NCBI GenBank assembly: GCA_027622275.1
Contig: JAQBZB010000025.1
Span: 1 to 51,789 of the forward strand
From: Planctomycetota bacterium
GTDB lineage: Bacteria; Planctomycetota; Planctomycetia; Pirellulales; Pirellulaceae
Direction of reading: 5' to 3'
Length of the DNA stretch: 51,789 nt
The position numbers and the translations under genes are program-made. Under the pieces are notes generated by a model. It saw only the letters and a list, made by a program, of their open reading frames with translations. It did not search any database and was not told the DNA's origin. Every line of letters begins with the position of its first letter. The stretch's first letter is position 1. Shown here piece by piece: positions 43,118-51,789 of the stretch.

Positions 43118-43344
43118 TGGCTCGCCGCAGGTTATCAAAGCGAACGACCCTCAACAACCACCGATTGTAACAAACGGGACAGCTTCAAAAAACCAAAGCG
43201 GCGAATGCGCAGCATCTCTGCCCACATGCATTGTTGGCCGACGAGGGTTACGGAACGTTCTCCCGTGCGCTGGGACCGTACGGTGAAGGCGTCCGCCGTA
43301 GCCGGTATTGCGGGCATACGCTCTTGGAGCGCCCGCTGAGGTGA

Positions 43345-43626
43345 TCACGATTCTTCTCCGTCAGAATTCAATAAGGGAAATTCGGGATCACTTTCGCTAA
43401 GACACTGCATTCGTTTGCCAGACTTGATGTAGCATTCGTGATGGTGACGTTCAAAGCCGTACACATCGCGTGCATAGCGGTCGAAGGCACCGGAATCGTC
43501 GGGTACGTAAATACCGTTACGCTGCGCGACCAAGTGCGGTAGCACACTTTCGATCCACCGACCGCAGCCTGGGCACAGCAACCGCACGCGAATGGGTTCA
43601 CCTTCCAAGTCGATTGCAGTCATCAT
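43345..43626 (-). CDS. Small protein with a CxxC motif, unknown function
   Basis: Protein of about 93 residues. It contains LLCPGCGRWIESVLPHLV (CxxC, a possible half zinc site) and a His-rich GFERHHHECYIKSGKRMQ with another Cys, so four metal ligands are available. Two ATGs (43626 and 43623) are possible starts. Not recognised as a named family. Confidence 0.5.
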   Translation of the reverse strand: MMTAIDLEGEPIRVRLLCPGCGRWIESVLPHLVAQRNGIYVPDDSGAFDRYARDVYGFERHHHECYIKSGKRMQCLSESDPEFPLLNSDGEES

Positions 43627-43778
43627 GTCAGACTCAAATGGAGCGGCCAACGGTTGGCACGGTCGTCACCGCCCGTGCCGAAGGAGTAAAGGTTGAACTA
43701 CGATGATTGTATTACGCAAGCGGCGTTTGCACTACGCCGAAGGTGATTCCGCTTTGCGGTCGTGCCTTGTTGGACGGC

Positions 43779-44207
43779 TCAGAGACCGTCCAGAATCATG
43801 CCAGCCACAACTCCAGCAACTGCGGTGATACAACCAACAACCCAGCGACGCTTTCCCAAGAGAACGGAAGACGCAAGTAGCAAGACACCCACGCCAAACG
43901 CAAACCCAGCAAGCAGCGATTCACGCGCTATTGGCGATACGGGGTCGGCGGCGTCAAAGAGAACCGCAGTACCAATCGTGACTGACGCCCCAACGGTCAG
44001 TACGAGCCCCAGACCGCCAGTGATTACAGCGGGGATCAGATGCCAACGGAATCGGTATATTCGGGGCACGCTGCTTGTGCGCGGCGATGTGTACGGATTC
44101 GATTGGTCCCGGCGCACTACCAATCCTCGTTCGCCCAACGGTTTTCTAGCCGCCACCGTGTCGAAAAGTCTGGTCAGATCAAACGACGGACGGGGCGCTG
44201 GATACAT
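43779..44207 (-). CDS. Small membrane protein of unknown function
   Basis: Protein of 142 residues with an Arg/Pro-rich cytoplasmic N-terminus and three predicted membrane segments (LIPAVITGGLGLVLTVGASV, SLLAGFAFGVGVLLLASSVL and WVVGCITAVAGVVAGMIL). ATG 44207 begins MYPAPRPSF. No functional motif. Confidence 0.55.
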   Translation of the reverse strand: MYPAPRPSFDLTRLFDTVAARKPLGERGLVVRRDQSNPYTSPRTSSVPRIYRFRWHLIPAVITGGLGLVLTVGASVTIGTAVLFDAADPVSPIARESLLAGFAFGVGVLLLASSVLLGKRRWVVGCITAVAGVVAGMILDGL

Positions 44208-44479
44208 TGCTAGTACAGGTCGCTGATTATGGTTCCGTCGGACGCGATTGGCAAGACAATGGCCGGATGCCCTCGACACATCGAACTACCCCGGCAGCTT
44301 CGATGCACCTCACTCCTTGTTGTCGGCGACTCGCGTCCAAACGAACAATTGTGGCTGGGGAAGGCTCTGGTGGTTGGTAAGCATTCCCGAGACGACTTTG
44401 AGTTGAGAGTTCCCTCTTGCCGACGCCACGCTCGCGGCGTTACCATCGCCAGCGTACCGCGCGAGGCCGGAGCGAACTC

Positions 44480-46864
44480 ATGACTACTACAACACCATTG
44501 CAGTCCACATTGACGTTACTGCTTTTGCTGGTCATCCACACCGGCGCTCCTGCCGAGGCCGCACCCGGCGGCGTTGCCGACGAGCTGCGCAATCTCGACT
44601 CACGCGTCCTCACGCACGAGCAAGCGCAGCCGAAGCTCGCGCCGGATGACCTGCGATCGATGCTTTCCAGGGACATTCGCGCGCGGCGGCAATCGGTCAA
44701 CGAACGGGACTTGACCGCTTGGCGAACCATTTCGGATCGCGATCAGTGGGAGCGGCATCGGGACGCCAAGATTGCGGTGCTCACACAGTCTCTCGGGACG
44801 TTCACCGACCCGCCCGATGACCTGCAAGTCCAGGTGACGCGTTCGCTGCCTGGCGACGGTTTCGTCATCGACTGCCTCGTCTTCGAAAGCCGCGCGGGTC
44901 TGCTGGTGACCGCAAATCTCTATCGCCCGGCCACGCCGCGCGAATCCATGCCGGGGATTCTGATTTGCCACAGCCACCACAATCCGAAAACGGAAGGCGA
45001 GCTGCAAGACATGGGGATGATGTGGGCGCGGGCCGGATGCCTCGTCCTGATCATGGATCAAGTCGGGCACGGCGAGCGGCGGCAACATCCGTTTAAAACC
45101 GCGGCGGATTACGACGGCGAGTTCCGCGCGAGTCGCCAGGACTATTACTTCCGATACAACGTCGGCATCCAGCTGCATCTGATCGGCGACAGCCTGATCG
45201 GCTGGATGGCCTGGGATCTGATGCGGGGAGTCGATTTGCTGCTGGATCAGCCCGGCATCGATCCCGAGCGGATCATCTTGCTCGGCTCGGTCGCCGGTGG
45301 CGGTGATCCCGCGGCAGTGACCGCCGCGATCGACGACCGCATCAAGGCCGTCGTGCCGTTTAACTTCGGCGGGCCGCAGCCGGAGACAGTCTTTCCGCTG
45401 CCCGACGACGCGGAACTCAGCTTCAATTACGTCGGCGGCGGAAGTTGGGAATCCACGCGAAATCTGCGGCTCTCGGCGCGCGATGGTTTTCTGCCTTGGA
45501 CGATCGTCGCCGCCACCGCGCCACGGGCACTGATCTATGCCCACGAATTCAAGTGGGACAGCGACAACGACCCCGTGTGGAAGCGGCTGGAGTCCATCTT
45601 CGGCATGTACGATTGCCGCGATCGGCTGAGTTCGCTGAAGGGCTACGGAGCCGTCCAACTGTCGTCCAATGAAGCGTCGCACTGTAACAACATCGGCGGG
45701 CAGCATCGGGCGCAGATCCATCCCGCGTTCGAGCGCTGGTTCAACATCGTCGTGTCCGATCCGGACTTCCGCGACCGGCGAGACTCGAGCGCGTTGCTGT
45801 GTGTCGAGGGTGTTGAGACAGACACGCCGATCGCGCTGCCTCGCGTGCATGAACTTGCCGGCGCAATCGCCGACCAGCGATTGCGATCATTCCGCGAACA
45901 GCTCGACTCGAACCCAACGGACCGAACCGCCGTTCTAAGAACAGCCTGGTCCGAAGTGCTCGGCGGAGTCGCGCATTCCCAAGTGGCGGACGCCAAAACG
46001 ACGACCGACGAGCAAGAACAGTTCCGTCTTGTCCGTTTCACCTTGAACCCGGAACGCGACATCCTGGTGCCAGGCATCCTGTTGCTCCCGAAGAACCCCG
46101 CGCACCAGCACTGCCCCGCCGTGGTGGCGATCGCGCAGTCCGGCAAACAGCGTTTCCTCGCCGAGCGTCATGCCAGCATCGCGCGGCTGTTGGAGGCCGG
46201 CATCGCCGTTTGCCTGCCCGATCTGCGCGGGACGGGCGAGACGCGACCGGGCGACTACCGCGGGCGAAGCAGTAACGCGACCGGGTTGTCGTCGAGCAAA
46301 CTCATGCTCGGCGGCACGCTGCTCGGTTCGCGTCTGTCCGATCTGCTGACGGTCGTGCATTGGTTGCGAACGCGGCCGGACATCGACGACGCGTCGATCG
46401 CGGTGTGGGGCGATTCGTTTGCCAACGTCAACGGTCCCGATCACCGCATCGACGTCCCGCTGGGCATCGACGACGAACCCACTCACTCCGAACCGCTAGG
46501 CGCTACCTTGGCGCTGCTCGCTGGACTGTTCGACGACGACATGAAAGCGGTGGTCGCACGCGGCGGGCTCGTTTCGGTGCGCAGCGTGCTCGACAGCCCC
46601 TTCATGCACGTGCCGCACGATTTCGTTGTGCCGGGGCTGCTCACGGCAGGCGACCTGCCGGACATCGCCGCCGCCATCGCCCCGCGACCGTTGCGCGTCG
46701 AAGGCTTGGTCGATGGAACGAATCGCCGCGCCGAATCGCTTCGGGAGTGGCAGACAACTTCAGCCGCATACGCCCAGTCGCCGGAAAACCTCGTCGTAGA
46801 AATCGACGCCAGTCAACCATCAATTGTGGTCGACTGGCTGATCCGCAAGACGTTCGACGATTGA
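44480..46864 (+). CDS. Exported two-domain alpha/beta hydrolase
   Basis: Protein of 794 residues with a signal peptide (MTTTTPLQSTLTLLLLLVIH, cleavage near APAEA). Two alpha/beta-hydrolase domains: in the first the strand-turn HSHHNPKTEGELQDMG and VGHGERRQHP are typical, but the nucleophile elbow reads GSVAGGG, so Val sits where Ser is expected. In the second the elbow is WGDSFA with an intact Ser, after PDLRGTGETRPGDYRG. Thus, as in the protein at 2612-4924, the first domain looks catalytically dead and the second active. Esterase or peptidase of unknown substrate. ATG 44480 begins the signal peptide; GGAG lies about nine bases upstream. Confidence 0.8.
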   Translation: MTTTTPLQSTLTLLLLLVIHTGAPAEAAPGGVADELRNLDSRVLTHEQAQPKLAPDDLRSMLSRDIRARRQSVNERDLTAWRTISDRDQWERHRDAKIAVLTQSLGTFTDPPDDLQVQVTRSLPGDGFVIDCLVFESRAGLLVTANLYRPATPRESMPGILICHSHHNPKTEGELQDMGMMWARAGCLVLIMDQVGHGERRQHPFKTAADYDGEFRASRQDYYFRYNVGIQLHLIGDSLIGWMAWDLMRGVDLLLDQPGIDPERIILLGSVAGGGDPAAVTAAIDDRIKAVVPFNFGGPQPETVFPLPDDAELSFNYVGGGSWESTRNLRLSARDGFLPWTIVAATAPRALIYAHEFKWDSDNDPVWKRLESIFGMYDCRDRLSSLKGYGAVQLSSNEASHCNNIGGQHRAQIHPAFERWFNIVVSDPDFRDRRDSSALLCVEGVETDTPIALPRVHELAGAIADQRLRSFREQLDSNPTDRTAVLRTAWSEVLGGVAHSQVADAKTTTDEQEQFRLVRFTLNPERDILVPGILLLPKNPAHQHCPAVVAIAQSGKQRFLAERHASIARLLEAGIAVCLPDLRGTGETRPGDYRGRSSNATGLSSSKLMLGGTLLGSRLSDLLTVVHWLRTRPDIDDASIAVWGDSFANVNGPDHRIDVPLGIDDEPTHSEPLGATLALLAGLFDDDMKAVVARGGLVSVRSVLDSPFMHVPHDFVVPGLLTAGDLPDIAAAIAPRPLRVEGLVDGTNRRAESLREWQTTSAAYAQSPENLVVEIDASQPSIVVDWLIRKTFDD

Positions 46865-46873
46865 CGCAACACA

Positions 46874-47392
46874 CTATGCTCGAGCGGCAGCCAGGGCCGC
46901 GTCATAGTCCGGGTGCTGGCCGACTTCCTTCACGTACTCCACGTGCGTGAGGATTCCCGCGCCGTTCACAACGAAGATCGCGCGGGCCAGGCACTGGTCA
47001 AACGGTCCGCCAGCAATCAACACTCCGTAGGATTCGCCAAACTCATTCGAGCGATGGGCACTCAGCGTGACAACATTCTCCACGCCCTCCGAGCCGCACC
47101 AGCGTTTTTGTCCAAAGGGCAAGTCCGTGCTGACCACCAGCACTTGAGCATTCGCTAATGTTCCGGCCTGCTCATTGAACTTCTTCGTCTCGGCGTGACA
47201 GACGGGCGTGTCGAGCGAAGGCACGGCAGCAATCAACAGCGTCTTGCCGGCGAACGTCTTTAACGTGACGTTCTCCAAGGCGTTGTTCTGAAGATTGAAG
47301 TCCGGTGCTGCATCGCCGACCTTCAACTCAGCGCCAGCCAAATCGGTGGGCGTACCCCTCAAGGTAATCGCACCGGTTCGTACTTTTGTCAT
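46874..47392 (-). CDS. tpx: Thiol peroxidase (atypical 2-Cys peroxiredoxin)
   Basis: Protein of 172 residues that reduces hydroperoxides with thioredoxin. The peroxidatic Cys65 is in SLDTPVCHAETKKF and the resolving Cys99 in KRWCGSEGVEN, exactly 34 apart as in the Tpx family. TFAGKTLLIAAVPSLDTPV and STDLPFGQKRWC are diagnostic, and DYDAALAAARA is the usual C-terminus. ATG 47392 has AAGGAA about eight bases upstream. The start lies only about 18 bp from the left end of an IS21-family element, so the native promoter has probably been displaced or is supplied by the element. Confidence 0.95.
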   Translation of the reverse strand: MTKVRTGAITLRGTPTDLAGAELKVGDAAPDFNLQNNALENVTLKTFAGKTLLIAAVPSLDTPVCHAETKKFNEQAGTLANAQVLVVSTDLPFGQKRWCGSEGVENVVTLSAHRSNEFGESYGVLIAGGPFDQCLARAIFVVNGAGILTHVEYVKEVGQHPDYDAALAAARA

Positions 47393-47564
47393 GGATTCGT
47401 TCCTTTCGGTGTATAGCGACAATTAGTTTTCCCGGTCAGCGACAATTAGAACTCCTGGGTTGACGGGGAGTGCTAGCTTTGTTTGCTGGGGCGATTCTTC
47501 ACCCAGCGACAATTAGAATTCCCGCCCAACGAAGTTTCCTTCAATATCGCATCTCCCTATTTTC

Positions 47565-48275
47565 ATGGAGATTGCGATGATCACTGATGGACGAGTCAAG
47601 GAACTGCGGCGAATGCTTGCACAAGGCAAGCCACTGGCCGCTTCGGCAAGGATGACACTCATGGATGAGAAGACTGCACGCAGCTATCGTGACGATGATC
47701 GTCTGCCCTCCCAGCGAAAAAGGTCTCGCGAGTATCGAACTCGCACCGACCCGTTCGCCGACGTCTGGAGCGAAGTCCAGCAGCGACTCGAAGCCGAGTC
47801 AAAACTGAAAGCCCAGACGCTCTTCGCGTGGCTACAACAGACTCAGCCTGGCGAGTTCCCCGACTCCACTCGACGAACCTTCGAACGACGCGTCGCCCAG
47901 TGGCGAAGCCTCCATGGGCCAGGCAAAACCGTCTTCTTCCCACAACAACATCACGCCGCAAGATTGGCCGCCAGCGACTTCACCGTCATGAATAGTCTGA
48001 ACGTGAAGATCGCTGGAGCGAGATTCGATCACACGCTCTTTCACTGCGTGCTGACCTACAGCAACGTGGAATCGGTCTCGCTGTGTTTCTCGGAATCGTT
48101 CGAGGCCCTGAGTGAGGGCATTCAAAAAGCGTTTTGGGAATTCGGTGGTGTGCCGCAGCGGCATCGTACCGATTCGCCCTGTGTTGCCATCAATACAGTG
48201 CCGCCATCAAGAACCACTCCAGCCGCAAGCCAACACGTCCCCCAACGCCGATGGCAAAACCGAAAGTGGACGTGA
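47565..48275 (+). pseudogene. istA: IS21 IstA transposase, truncated
   Basis: Codes for 236 residues instead of the roughly 400-500 expected. The N-terminal helix-turn-helix region (MITDGRVKELRRMLAQGKPL, with EKTARSYRDD) and part of the catalytic domain (HHAARLAASDFTVMNSLNVK, with Asp) are normal up to GGVPQRHRTDS. Then the sequence jumps to the distal end of the gene in a different frame, so the rest of the DDE core and C-terminus are missing. Another frame in front of istB retains the true IstA C-terminal codons (YSAAIKNHSSRKPTRPPTP). Non-functional. Confidence 0.85.
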
Positions 48276-49045
48276 CGCTTCAGATGACGGACCAGTTTCG
48301 CGAGCTTCGTCTGCCGAGCTTTCGCGATCACTTTCAGCTGGCGGCGGATCGTGCAGCGACGGAGAATCTCAGTCACTTGAATTATCTCTCGGAGTTAACG
48401 ACACGGGAATGCGAAACTCGGCGGGAGGGACGGATCCGGCGATTGATGGCACGCTCGCGACTTCCGCTGGGCAAGACTTGGGACTCGTTCGACTTCGCGC
48501 GACTTCCGTTGAGCGTGAAGCGGCAGTTGGAAACGCTTCGCGACGGCTCGTTTCTGAATCGTCGGGAGAATGTTCTGCTGTTCGGCAAACCGGGATCAGG
48601 CAAGAGCCATGCGCTGTGTGCGTTGTCCCAGCAGTTGGTGCAGCAAGGTCACAGCATGCTGTTTACGACTTGCAGCCTGTTGGTTCAACAACTGCTGATC
48701 GCCAAACGGGACTTGCGTCTGCCGAAGTTGATCAAACAGTTCTCCAGCTTCGAGGGCTTGATCATCGACGACCTGGGCTACGTGCAGCAGAGCCGCGAGG
48801 AGATGGAGGTGCTGTTCACGTTGCTGGCGGAGCGTTACGAACGCGGGAGTGTGTTGTTGACGAGCAACTTAGCGTTCAGCAAATGGGACCAGATCTTCAA
48901 GGACGCCATGACGACGGCCGCCGCGATCGATCGCTTAGTTCACCACAGTGTGATCATCGAGTTGAACGTGCCGAGTTATCGAGTGGAGACCGCCAAGAAA
49001 ACAACCTCCCAAGGACGATCACAAGCATCGAAGGCCACCAACTAG
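48251..49045 (+). CDS. istB: IS21 IstB ATP-binding helper protein
   Basis: Protein of 264 residues, an AAA+ ATPase that assists IstA in strand transfer. Walker A is LLFGKPGSGKSHAL and Walker B is LIIDDLGY, followed by the sensor region VLLTSNLAFSKWDQIF. The N-terminal part (RELRLPSFRDHFQLAADRA) matches the family. Full-length. ATG 48251; the istA remnant overlaps its 5' end. With IstA destroyed it has no partner here but might assist another copy in the genome. Confidence 0.92.
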   Translation: MAKPKVDVTLQMTDQFRELRLPSFRDHFQLAADRAATENLSHLNYLSELTTRECETRREGRIRRLMARSRLPLGKTWDSFDFARLPLSVKRQLETLRDGSFLNRRENVLLFGKPGSGKSHALCALSQQLVQQGHSMLFTTCSLLVQQLLIAKRDLRLPKLIKQFSSFEGLIIDDLGYVQQSREEMEVLFTLLAERYERGSVLLTSNLAFSKWDQIFKDAMTTAAAIDRLVHHSVIIELNVPSYRVETAKKTTSQGRSQASKATN

Positions 49046-49103
49046 AATTCATGACACGGAATTCTAATTGTCGCTAAAGCGGAGAACTAATTGTCGCCGA
49101 ACA

Positions 49104-49532
49104 GCTAAGTTGGCCGGACCAACTAATAAACACTTTGATGGGCATCTACTTCTCCGTAAAGACTCTTGCGGGCGAACGCTTTGGATGACCGGGACCGAGA
49201 AAGTGATGTCTGAATTCAAAACCAACGCCGACGAGGTCTCCGGTCGATCCAATTGTTCGCCAGCTTCGGCGACTGGAATATATATGTTATCACGGCTTGA
49301 TTGTCGTGTTTGTTGTTCACCGAATCGGCTCCCTGGTTTGATAGGCCAGATCGTCGTCGATTCGGGAAGCAGTCCCCACACAGTGGGAGAGCCACAGGCA
49401 TGGCGGGCTTATTTAGGTTTGCCGCCATCATCCTGTGACCGTTACCGGGTTTTGCTATTGGCGATACCGGCGGCTGCTCGTCAGCCTGACATCGGGAACG
49501 CGCAAGCCCTTTTTGGGTGCTTGCCTTCACAA
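49104..49532. other. Gene-free stretch between two insertion sequences
   Basis: About 430 bp. An open frame on the plus strand runs through it but includes the IS21 end and has no family features. Nothing is identified. Confidence 0.4.
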
Positions 49533-51239
49533 CTGCACTTTAGGCGAGTATATCTCTAATCCTCAGGTGCGGACATGATTGTAGCGGACGCTGGGCGGTG
49601 GGCTGCCTGGGAGTAACTTTGCTGGAAAGGGCTAGGGTCGGTTGCAGGTGCGACTTTGGTCACACGCTCAGGCTGATGAGGTCTTCGATCAGCCTCCGGA
49701 ATTTCCTCGTATCTGGGGTCTTGGGCAGACCCGCCAAAAATTGTTTCTCCAGCATTTCCTTGGATATTGCGCGCCGCCGGTCCGCATGCGACGGGCGCCG
49801 ATCGGGATTGTCCCAAGGACGGTGGCGGCGATCGGTTAACTCGGGTTTAGCGACGTCCCACGAGCTCAGTTCCACCAGGGTGTACATCCATTGGTTCAGA
49901 TGCCAGCAGCCAATGTTGGACCAGACGTTGCGCACTTGTTGTTGGCCGGCTCCCCAGACTTCCTTCACGTCATGAAAGTGTTCTTCGATCGCCCATCGTG
50001 CTGCAACGGTTTCCAGAATGTCACGCACTTCGACCTGAGCATCCGTGCAGAAGTAGGGTGCCCAGCCGCCGTCGTCGAAGCGCACGATCACCACTCGGAT
50101 GACGTCTCCCACGAGGCACGATGTCGCTAAGAACTCTTTGTACTGCCGAACAACTTCTCCGCCGCGGCAATGATAAGTGATGGTTTGCCAACCTTCGCCG
50201 TGGTTGGCCCGCTTGCTGAGGGAGATTCGATGGAAACCATAGATACGTGGCCGACCAAGCTGCTTGGCCTTTCGCTCAGGAGGCAGATCAAACAACTTAG
50301 CGTCCTTGCGCAAGCGACTGAACAGAACCACTCCACGATTTTTAAGTGGTTTCAGGACTTTCATCGCAGCGTAGGCACCATCGGCCACCATCCAGATCTG
50401 GCACGTCACACCCAGCGAACGTAACGTGCTGACGAACCAAGTCATCAGCTTGACCGCCAATTGATGTTTGGTCTGGAATTCCCAGTCATATTTCTCTTGC
50501 AGCTTGGGGACGTCCACAGCCCGAACGTAAAGCATCGACCGCAAGGGCAACGCGATCACGCCCCACAATGAATGCTTGGCAAGCACACACAGCGAAACCC
50601 AGTTGTGTCCATATAGCCACTCGCCATCGGCCGGACCCGGCGTTGGATTGTGATGCACACCAGCGCCTTCCACATGGCGACCGTAACGCTGCGTTGGCGA
50701 GTCGTCGATGACTGCCGTGAGATGACCATCCGGACCCGGATCGAACTTCTGTAGCACCGCTTTCAACAGCGGCAAGGCCAGCGGCTGAGTGTTGCGTCCG
50801 ACGCTGATCAGACAATCATAGAACCGGTCCCAGTCATCTTGCACGCCAGCGGCCGTGAACCAAGCAGCGGCCACGCGCCGGTCATCCGCCAACATCATCC
50901 CCGCCATCACGATCGACAATCGGAAGGCCATGCGGGCATCGAGCATGCCACCCATCGAGGAGACCGTAGCCGCCAATGCGCCAACCAAGGGCACCTTCGC
51001 CCGCGAAGTCTTCTTGCGCCGCGGATTGACCGTGTTGAGCCGTTGCCGCTTATCGAATTGTGACGACTTTCCCTGACGCTTGTGCCGAGCTTGCCGACGC
51101 TTCGAAGACTGTTTACGCTTAGCCATCCGTGGCTCCTTCAATGTGCTAGAGGTTTTGCAACTCCTAAATCATTGTCGAGAGCCACGGTTTCTTGAAATAT
51201 CAGTTCTAAAGTCGATGAGATTCTTGCCTAAAGTGCAGA
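49533..51239 (-). mobile_element. Complete insertion sequence with a DDE transposase
   Basis: Terminal inverted repeats: CTGCACTTTAGGCGAGTAT at 49533-49551 and its reverse complement at 51221-51239, 17 of 19 matching. The single transposase gene is intact. CACAA occurs immediately left of the element and again three bases right of the inverted repeat, a possible target-site duplication. It separates the IS21 element from the fibronectin type III gene. Confidence 0.8.
49660..51126 (-). CDS. IS701/IS4-superfamily DDE transposase
   Basis: Protein of 488 residues. After a Lys/Arg-rich N-terminus (MAKRKQSSKRRQARHKRQGK), the RNase-H-like core shows AVIDDSPTQRYGRHVEG with a first catalytic Asp, a second Asp in MVADGAYAAMKVL, and a Glu in WAIEEHFHDVKEVWG. 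The substructure YGHNWVSL and GPADGEWLYG fits IS701-like DDE transposases; the exact IS family cannot be fixed without a search. ATG 51126 has AAGGAG eight bases upstream. Full-length and probably functional. Confidence 0.85.
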   Translation of the reverse strand: MAKRKQSSKRRQARHKRQGKSSQFDKRQRLNTVNPRRKKTSRAKVPLVGALAATVSSMGGMLDARMAFRLSIVMAGMMLADDRRVAAAWFTAAGVQDDWDRFYDCLISVGRNTQPLALPLLKAVLQKFDPGPDGHLTAVIDDSPTQRYGRHVEGAGVHHNPTPGPADGEWLYGHNWVSLCVLAKHSLWGVIALPLRSMLYVRAVDVPKLQEKYDWEFQTKHQLAVKLMTWFVSTLRSLGVTCQIWMVADGAYAAMKVLKPLKNRGVVLFSRLRKDAKLFDLPPERKAKQLGRPRIYGFHRISLSKRANHGEGWQTITYHCRGGEVVRQYKEFLATSCLVGDVIRVVIVRFDDGGWAPYFCTDAQVEVRDILETVAARWAIEEHFHDVKEVWGAGQQQVRNVWSNIGCWHLNQWMYTLVELSSWDVAKPELTDRRHRPWDNPDRRPSHADRRRAISKEMLEKQFLAGLPKTPDTRKFRRLIEDLISLSV

Positions 51240-51789
51240 TCCACAACAAGACGTTTAATGCGGCCGTGTCTAGTTACAAAATGCAAGCCGACATATTCCG
51301 GAACACCACGGACTACGAAGGCCAAGTCATCTGGCTAGCTACAGCTATTCAGCCTAACCGTGCTCCAAGCGTGCCGACGAACCCGGTGGCGTCAAACGTG
51401 ACCCGCACCAGCGCGAGGGTCAGTTGGGGTGCCTCGAACGATCCGGATGGAGATCCGATCACCTACACGATCCAATGGAAGACCGATGGTGCGCTGTCGT
51501 GGCCATTGGCAAACACGGCGGCGACCTCCAACGCGTATTTCAACGTGACCGGGCTTAGTGCTGGCATGGTTTACGATGTGCATGTCAAGGCATCCGACGG
51601 ATCGTTGGAGAGCAACTGGAACGGTTGGTTCGACAGCAGCGAAGAAAACGTTATCACGACGTTACCGCCTAACCGTGCTCCAAGCATACCGGCGAACCCG
51701 ATGTCGTCAAACTTGGCCCGCACTAGTCCCAGAACAAGCGAACTCTTGAAGACTGCTTCGCAAGCTGAGCAAGAAAAACTCAAAATCCC
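51240..51789 (+). CDS. Fibronectin type III repeat protein, partial, open at both ends
   Basis: The frame is open from the right end of the insertion sequence to the end of the window. It encodes PNRAPSVPTNPVASNVTRTS, ARVSWGASNDPDGDPITYTI, GLSAGMVYDVHVKASDG, a typical fibronectin type III module, and then starts a second copy (PNRAPSIPANPMSSNLARTS) that departs from the pattern at PRTSELLKTASQ. Such domains mediate extracellular adhesion or sit in polysaccharide-degrading enzymes. The N-terminal part is not recognisable on the other side of the insertion sequence. Confidence 0.65.

Larger units (their letters stand above)
47410..49103 (+). mobile_element. IS21-family element with an internal deletion in istA
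   Basis: Bounded by TGT at 47410 and ACA at 49103. The outer ends read TGTATAGCGACAATTAG and (reversed) TGTTCGGCGACAATTAG. Multiple terminal copies of AGCGACAATTAG occur at 47415, 47438 and 47505 on the left and reversed at 49064 and 49087 on the right, as is characteristic of IS21. The internal genes are a truncated istA and an intact istB. No clear target-site duplication is seen, so the insertion is old or rearranged. Confidence 0.85.

Noticed and set aside
49068-49559. Possible 163-residue plus-strand protein
   Set aside because: It begins inside the IS21 end and finishes inside the end of the next insertion sequence, so it is a chance frame.
1-51789. CRISPR arrays, tRNA or rRNA genes
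   Set aside because: No regularly spaced direct repeats with unique spacers and no recognisable tRNA or rRNA sequence were seen on either strand.

Overview
The window most likely comes from a planctomycete chromosome (order Pirellulales or a relative). The main reasons are several membrane-anchored Ser/Thr kinases (one followed in frame by a sulfatase-modifying-factor domain), a 3-keto-disaccharide hydrolase (DUF1080) protein, secreted SGNH and two-domain alpha/beta hydrolases, a TolQ/ExbB plus double ExbD operon with very large TPR proteins, a roughly 2,100-residue exported protein, and many intergenic palindromes starting GTAG and ending CTAC. Base composition is high in G+C with some TTG or GTG starts. 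The assignment is an inference from gene content.

Layout: 255-2530 (+) holds ferrochelatase, an ArsC-family selenoprotein with an in-frame UGA and a SECIS-like hairpin, and a sugar phosphate isomerase-like TIM barrel. 2612-12433 (-) holds a two-domain hydrolase, a degenerate kinase, a kinase/FGE pair separated by one in-frame TAG, an ECF-type sigma factor and a membrane-anchored coiled-coil protein. 12719-19057 (+) is one very large exported protein interrupted by an in-frame TAA. 19184-19990 is a decayed group II intron with a broken reverse transcriptase and a recognisable domain V. 20009-25525 (-) is an ExbB/ExbD/ExbD/TPR operon.

25579-33384 is a compact defence island. rdrA (AAA+/STAND-like ATPase) and rdrB (adenosine deaminase) form a RADAR anti-phage system. 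A convergent 503-residue gene of unknown function abuts it, and a broken gene fragment lies beyond. The island is bounded by 37-bp imperfect direct repeats. RADAR is a known system; the third gene and the repeat-bounded arrangement are what may be new.

33626-47392 returns to ordinary planctomycete genes: small membrane proteins, a Ski2-like helicase, an intact Ser/Thr kinase, DUF2071, an SGNH hydrolase flanked by two copies of a 119-bp palindromic element, a DUF1080 protein, a His-rich secreted protein, a second two-domain hydrolase and a thiol peroxidase. 47410-49103 is an internally deleted IS21-family element and 49533-51239 a complete DDE insertion sequence with inverted repeats. The window ends inside a fibronectin type III protein.

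Two large genes are cut by single in-frame stops (TAG at 8061, TAA at 13370). These may be mutations, assembly errors or readthrough sites; reads and close relatives would decide.
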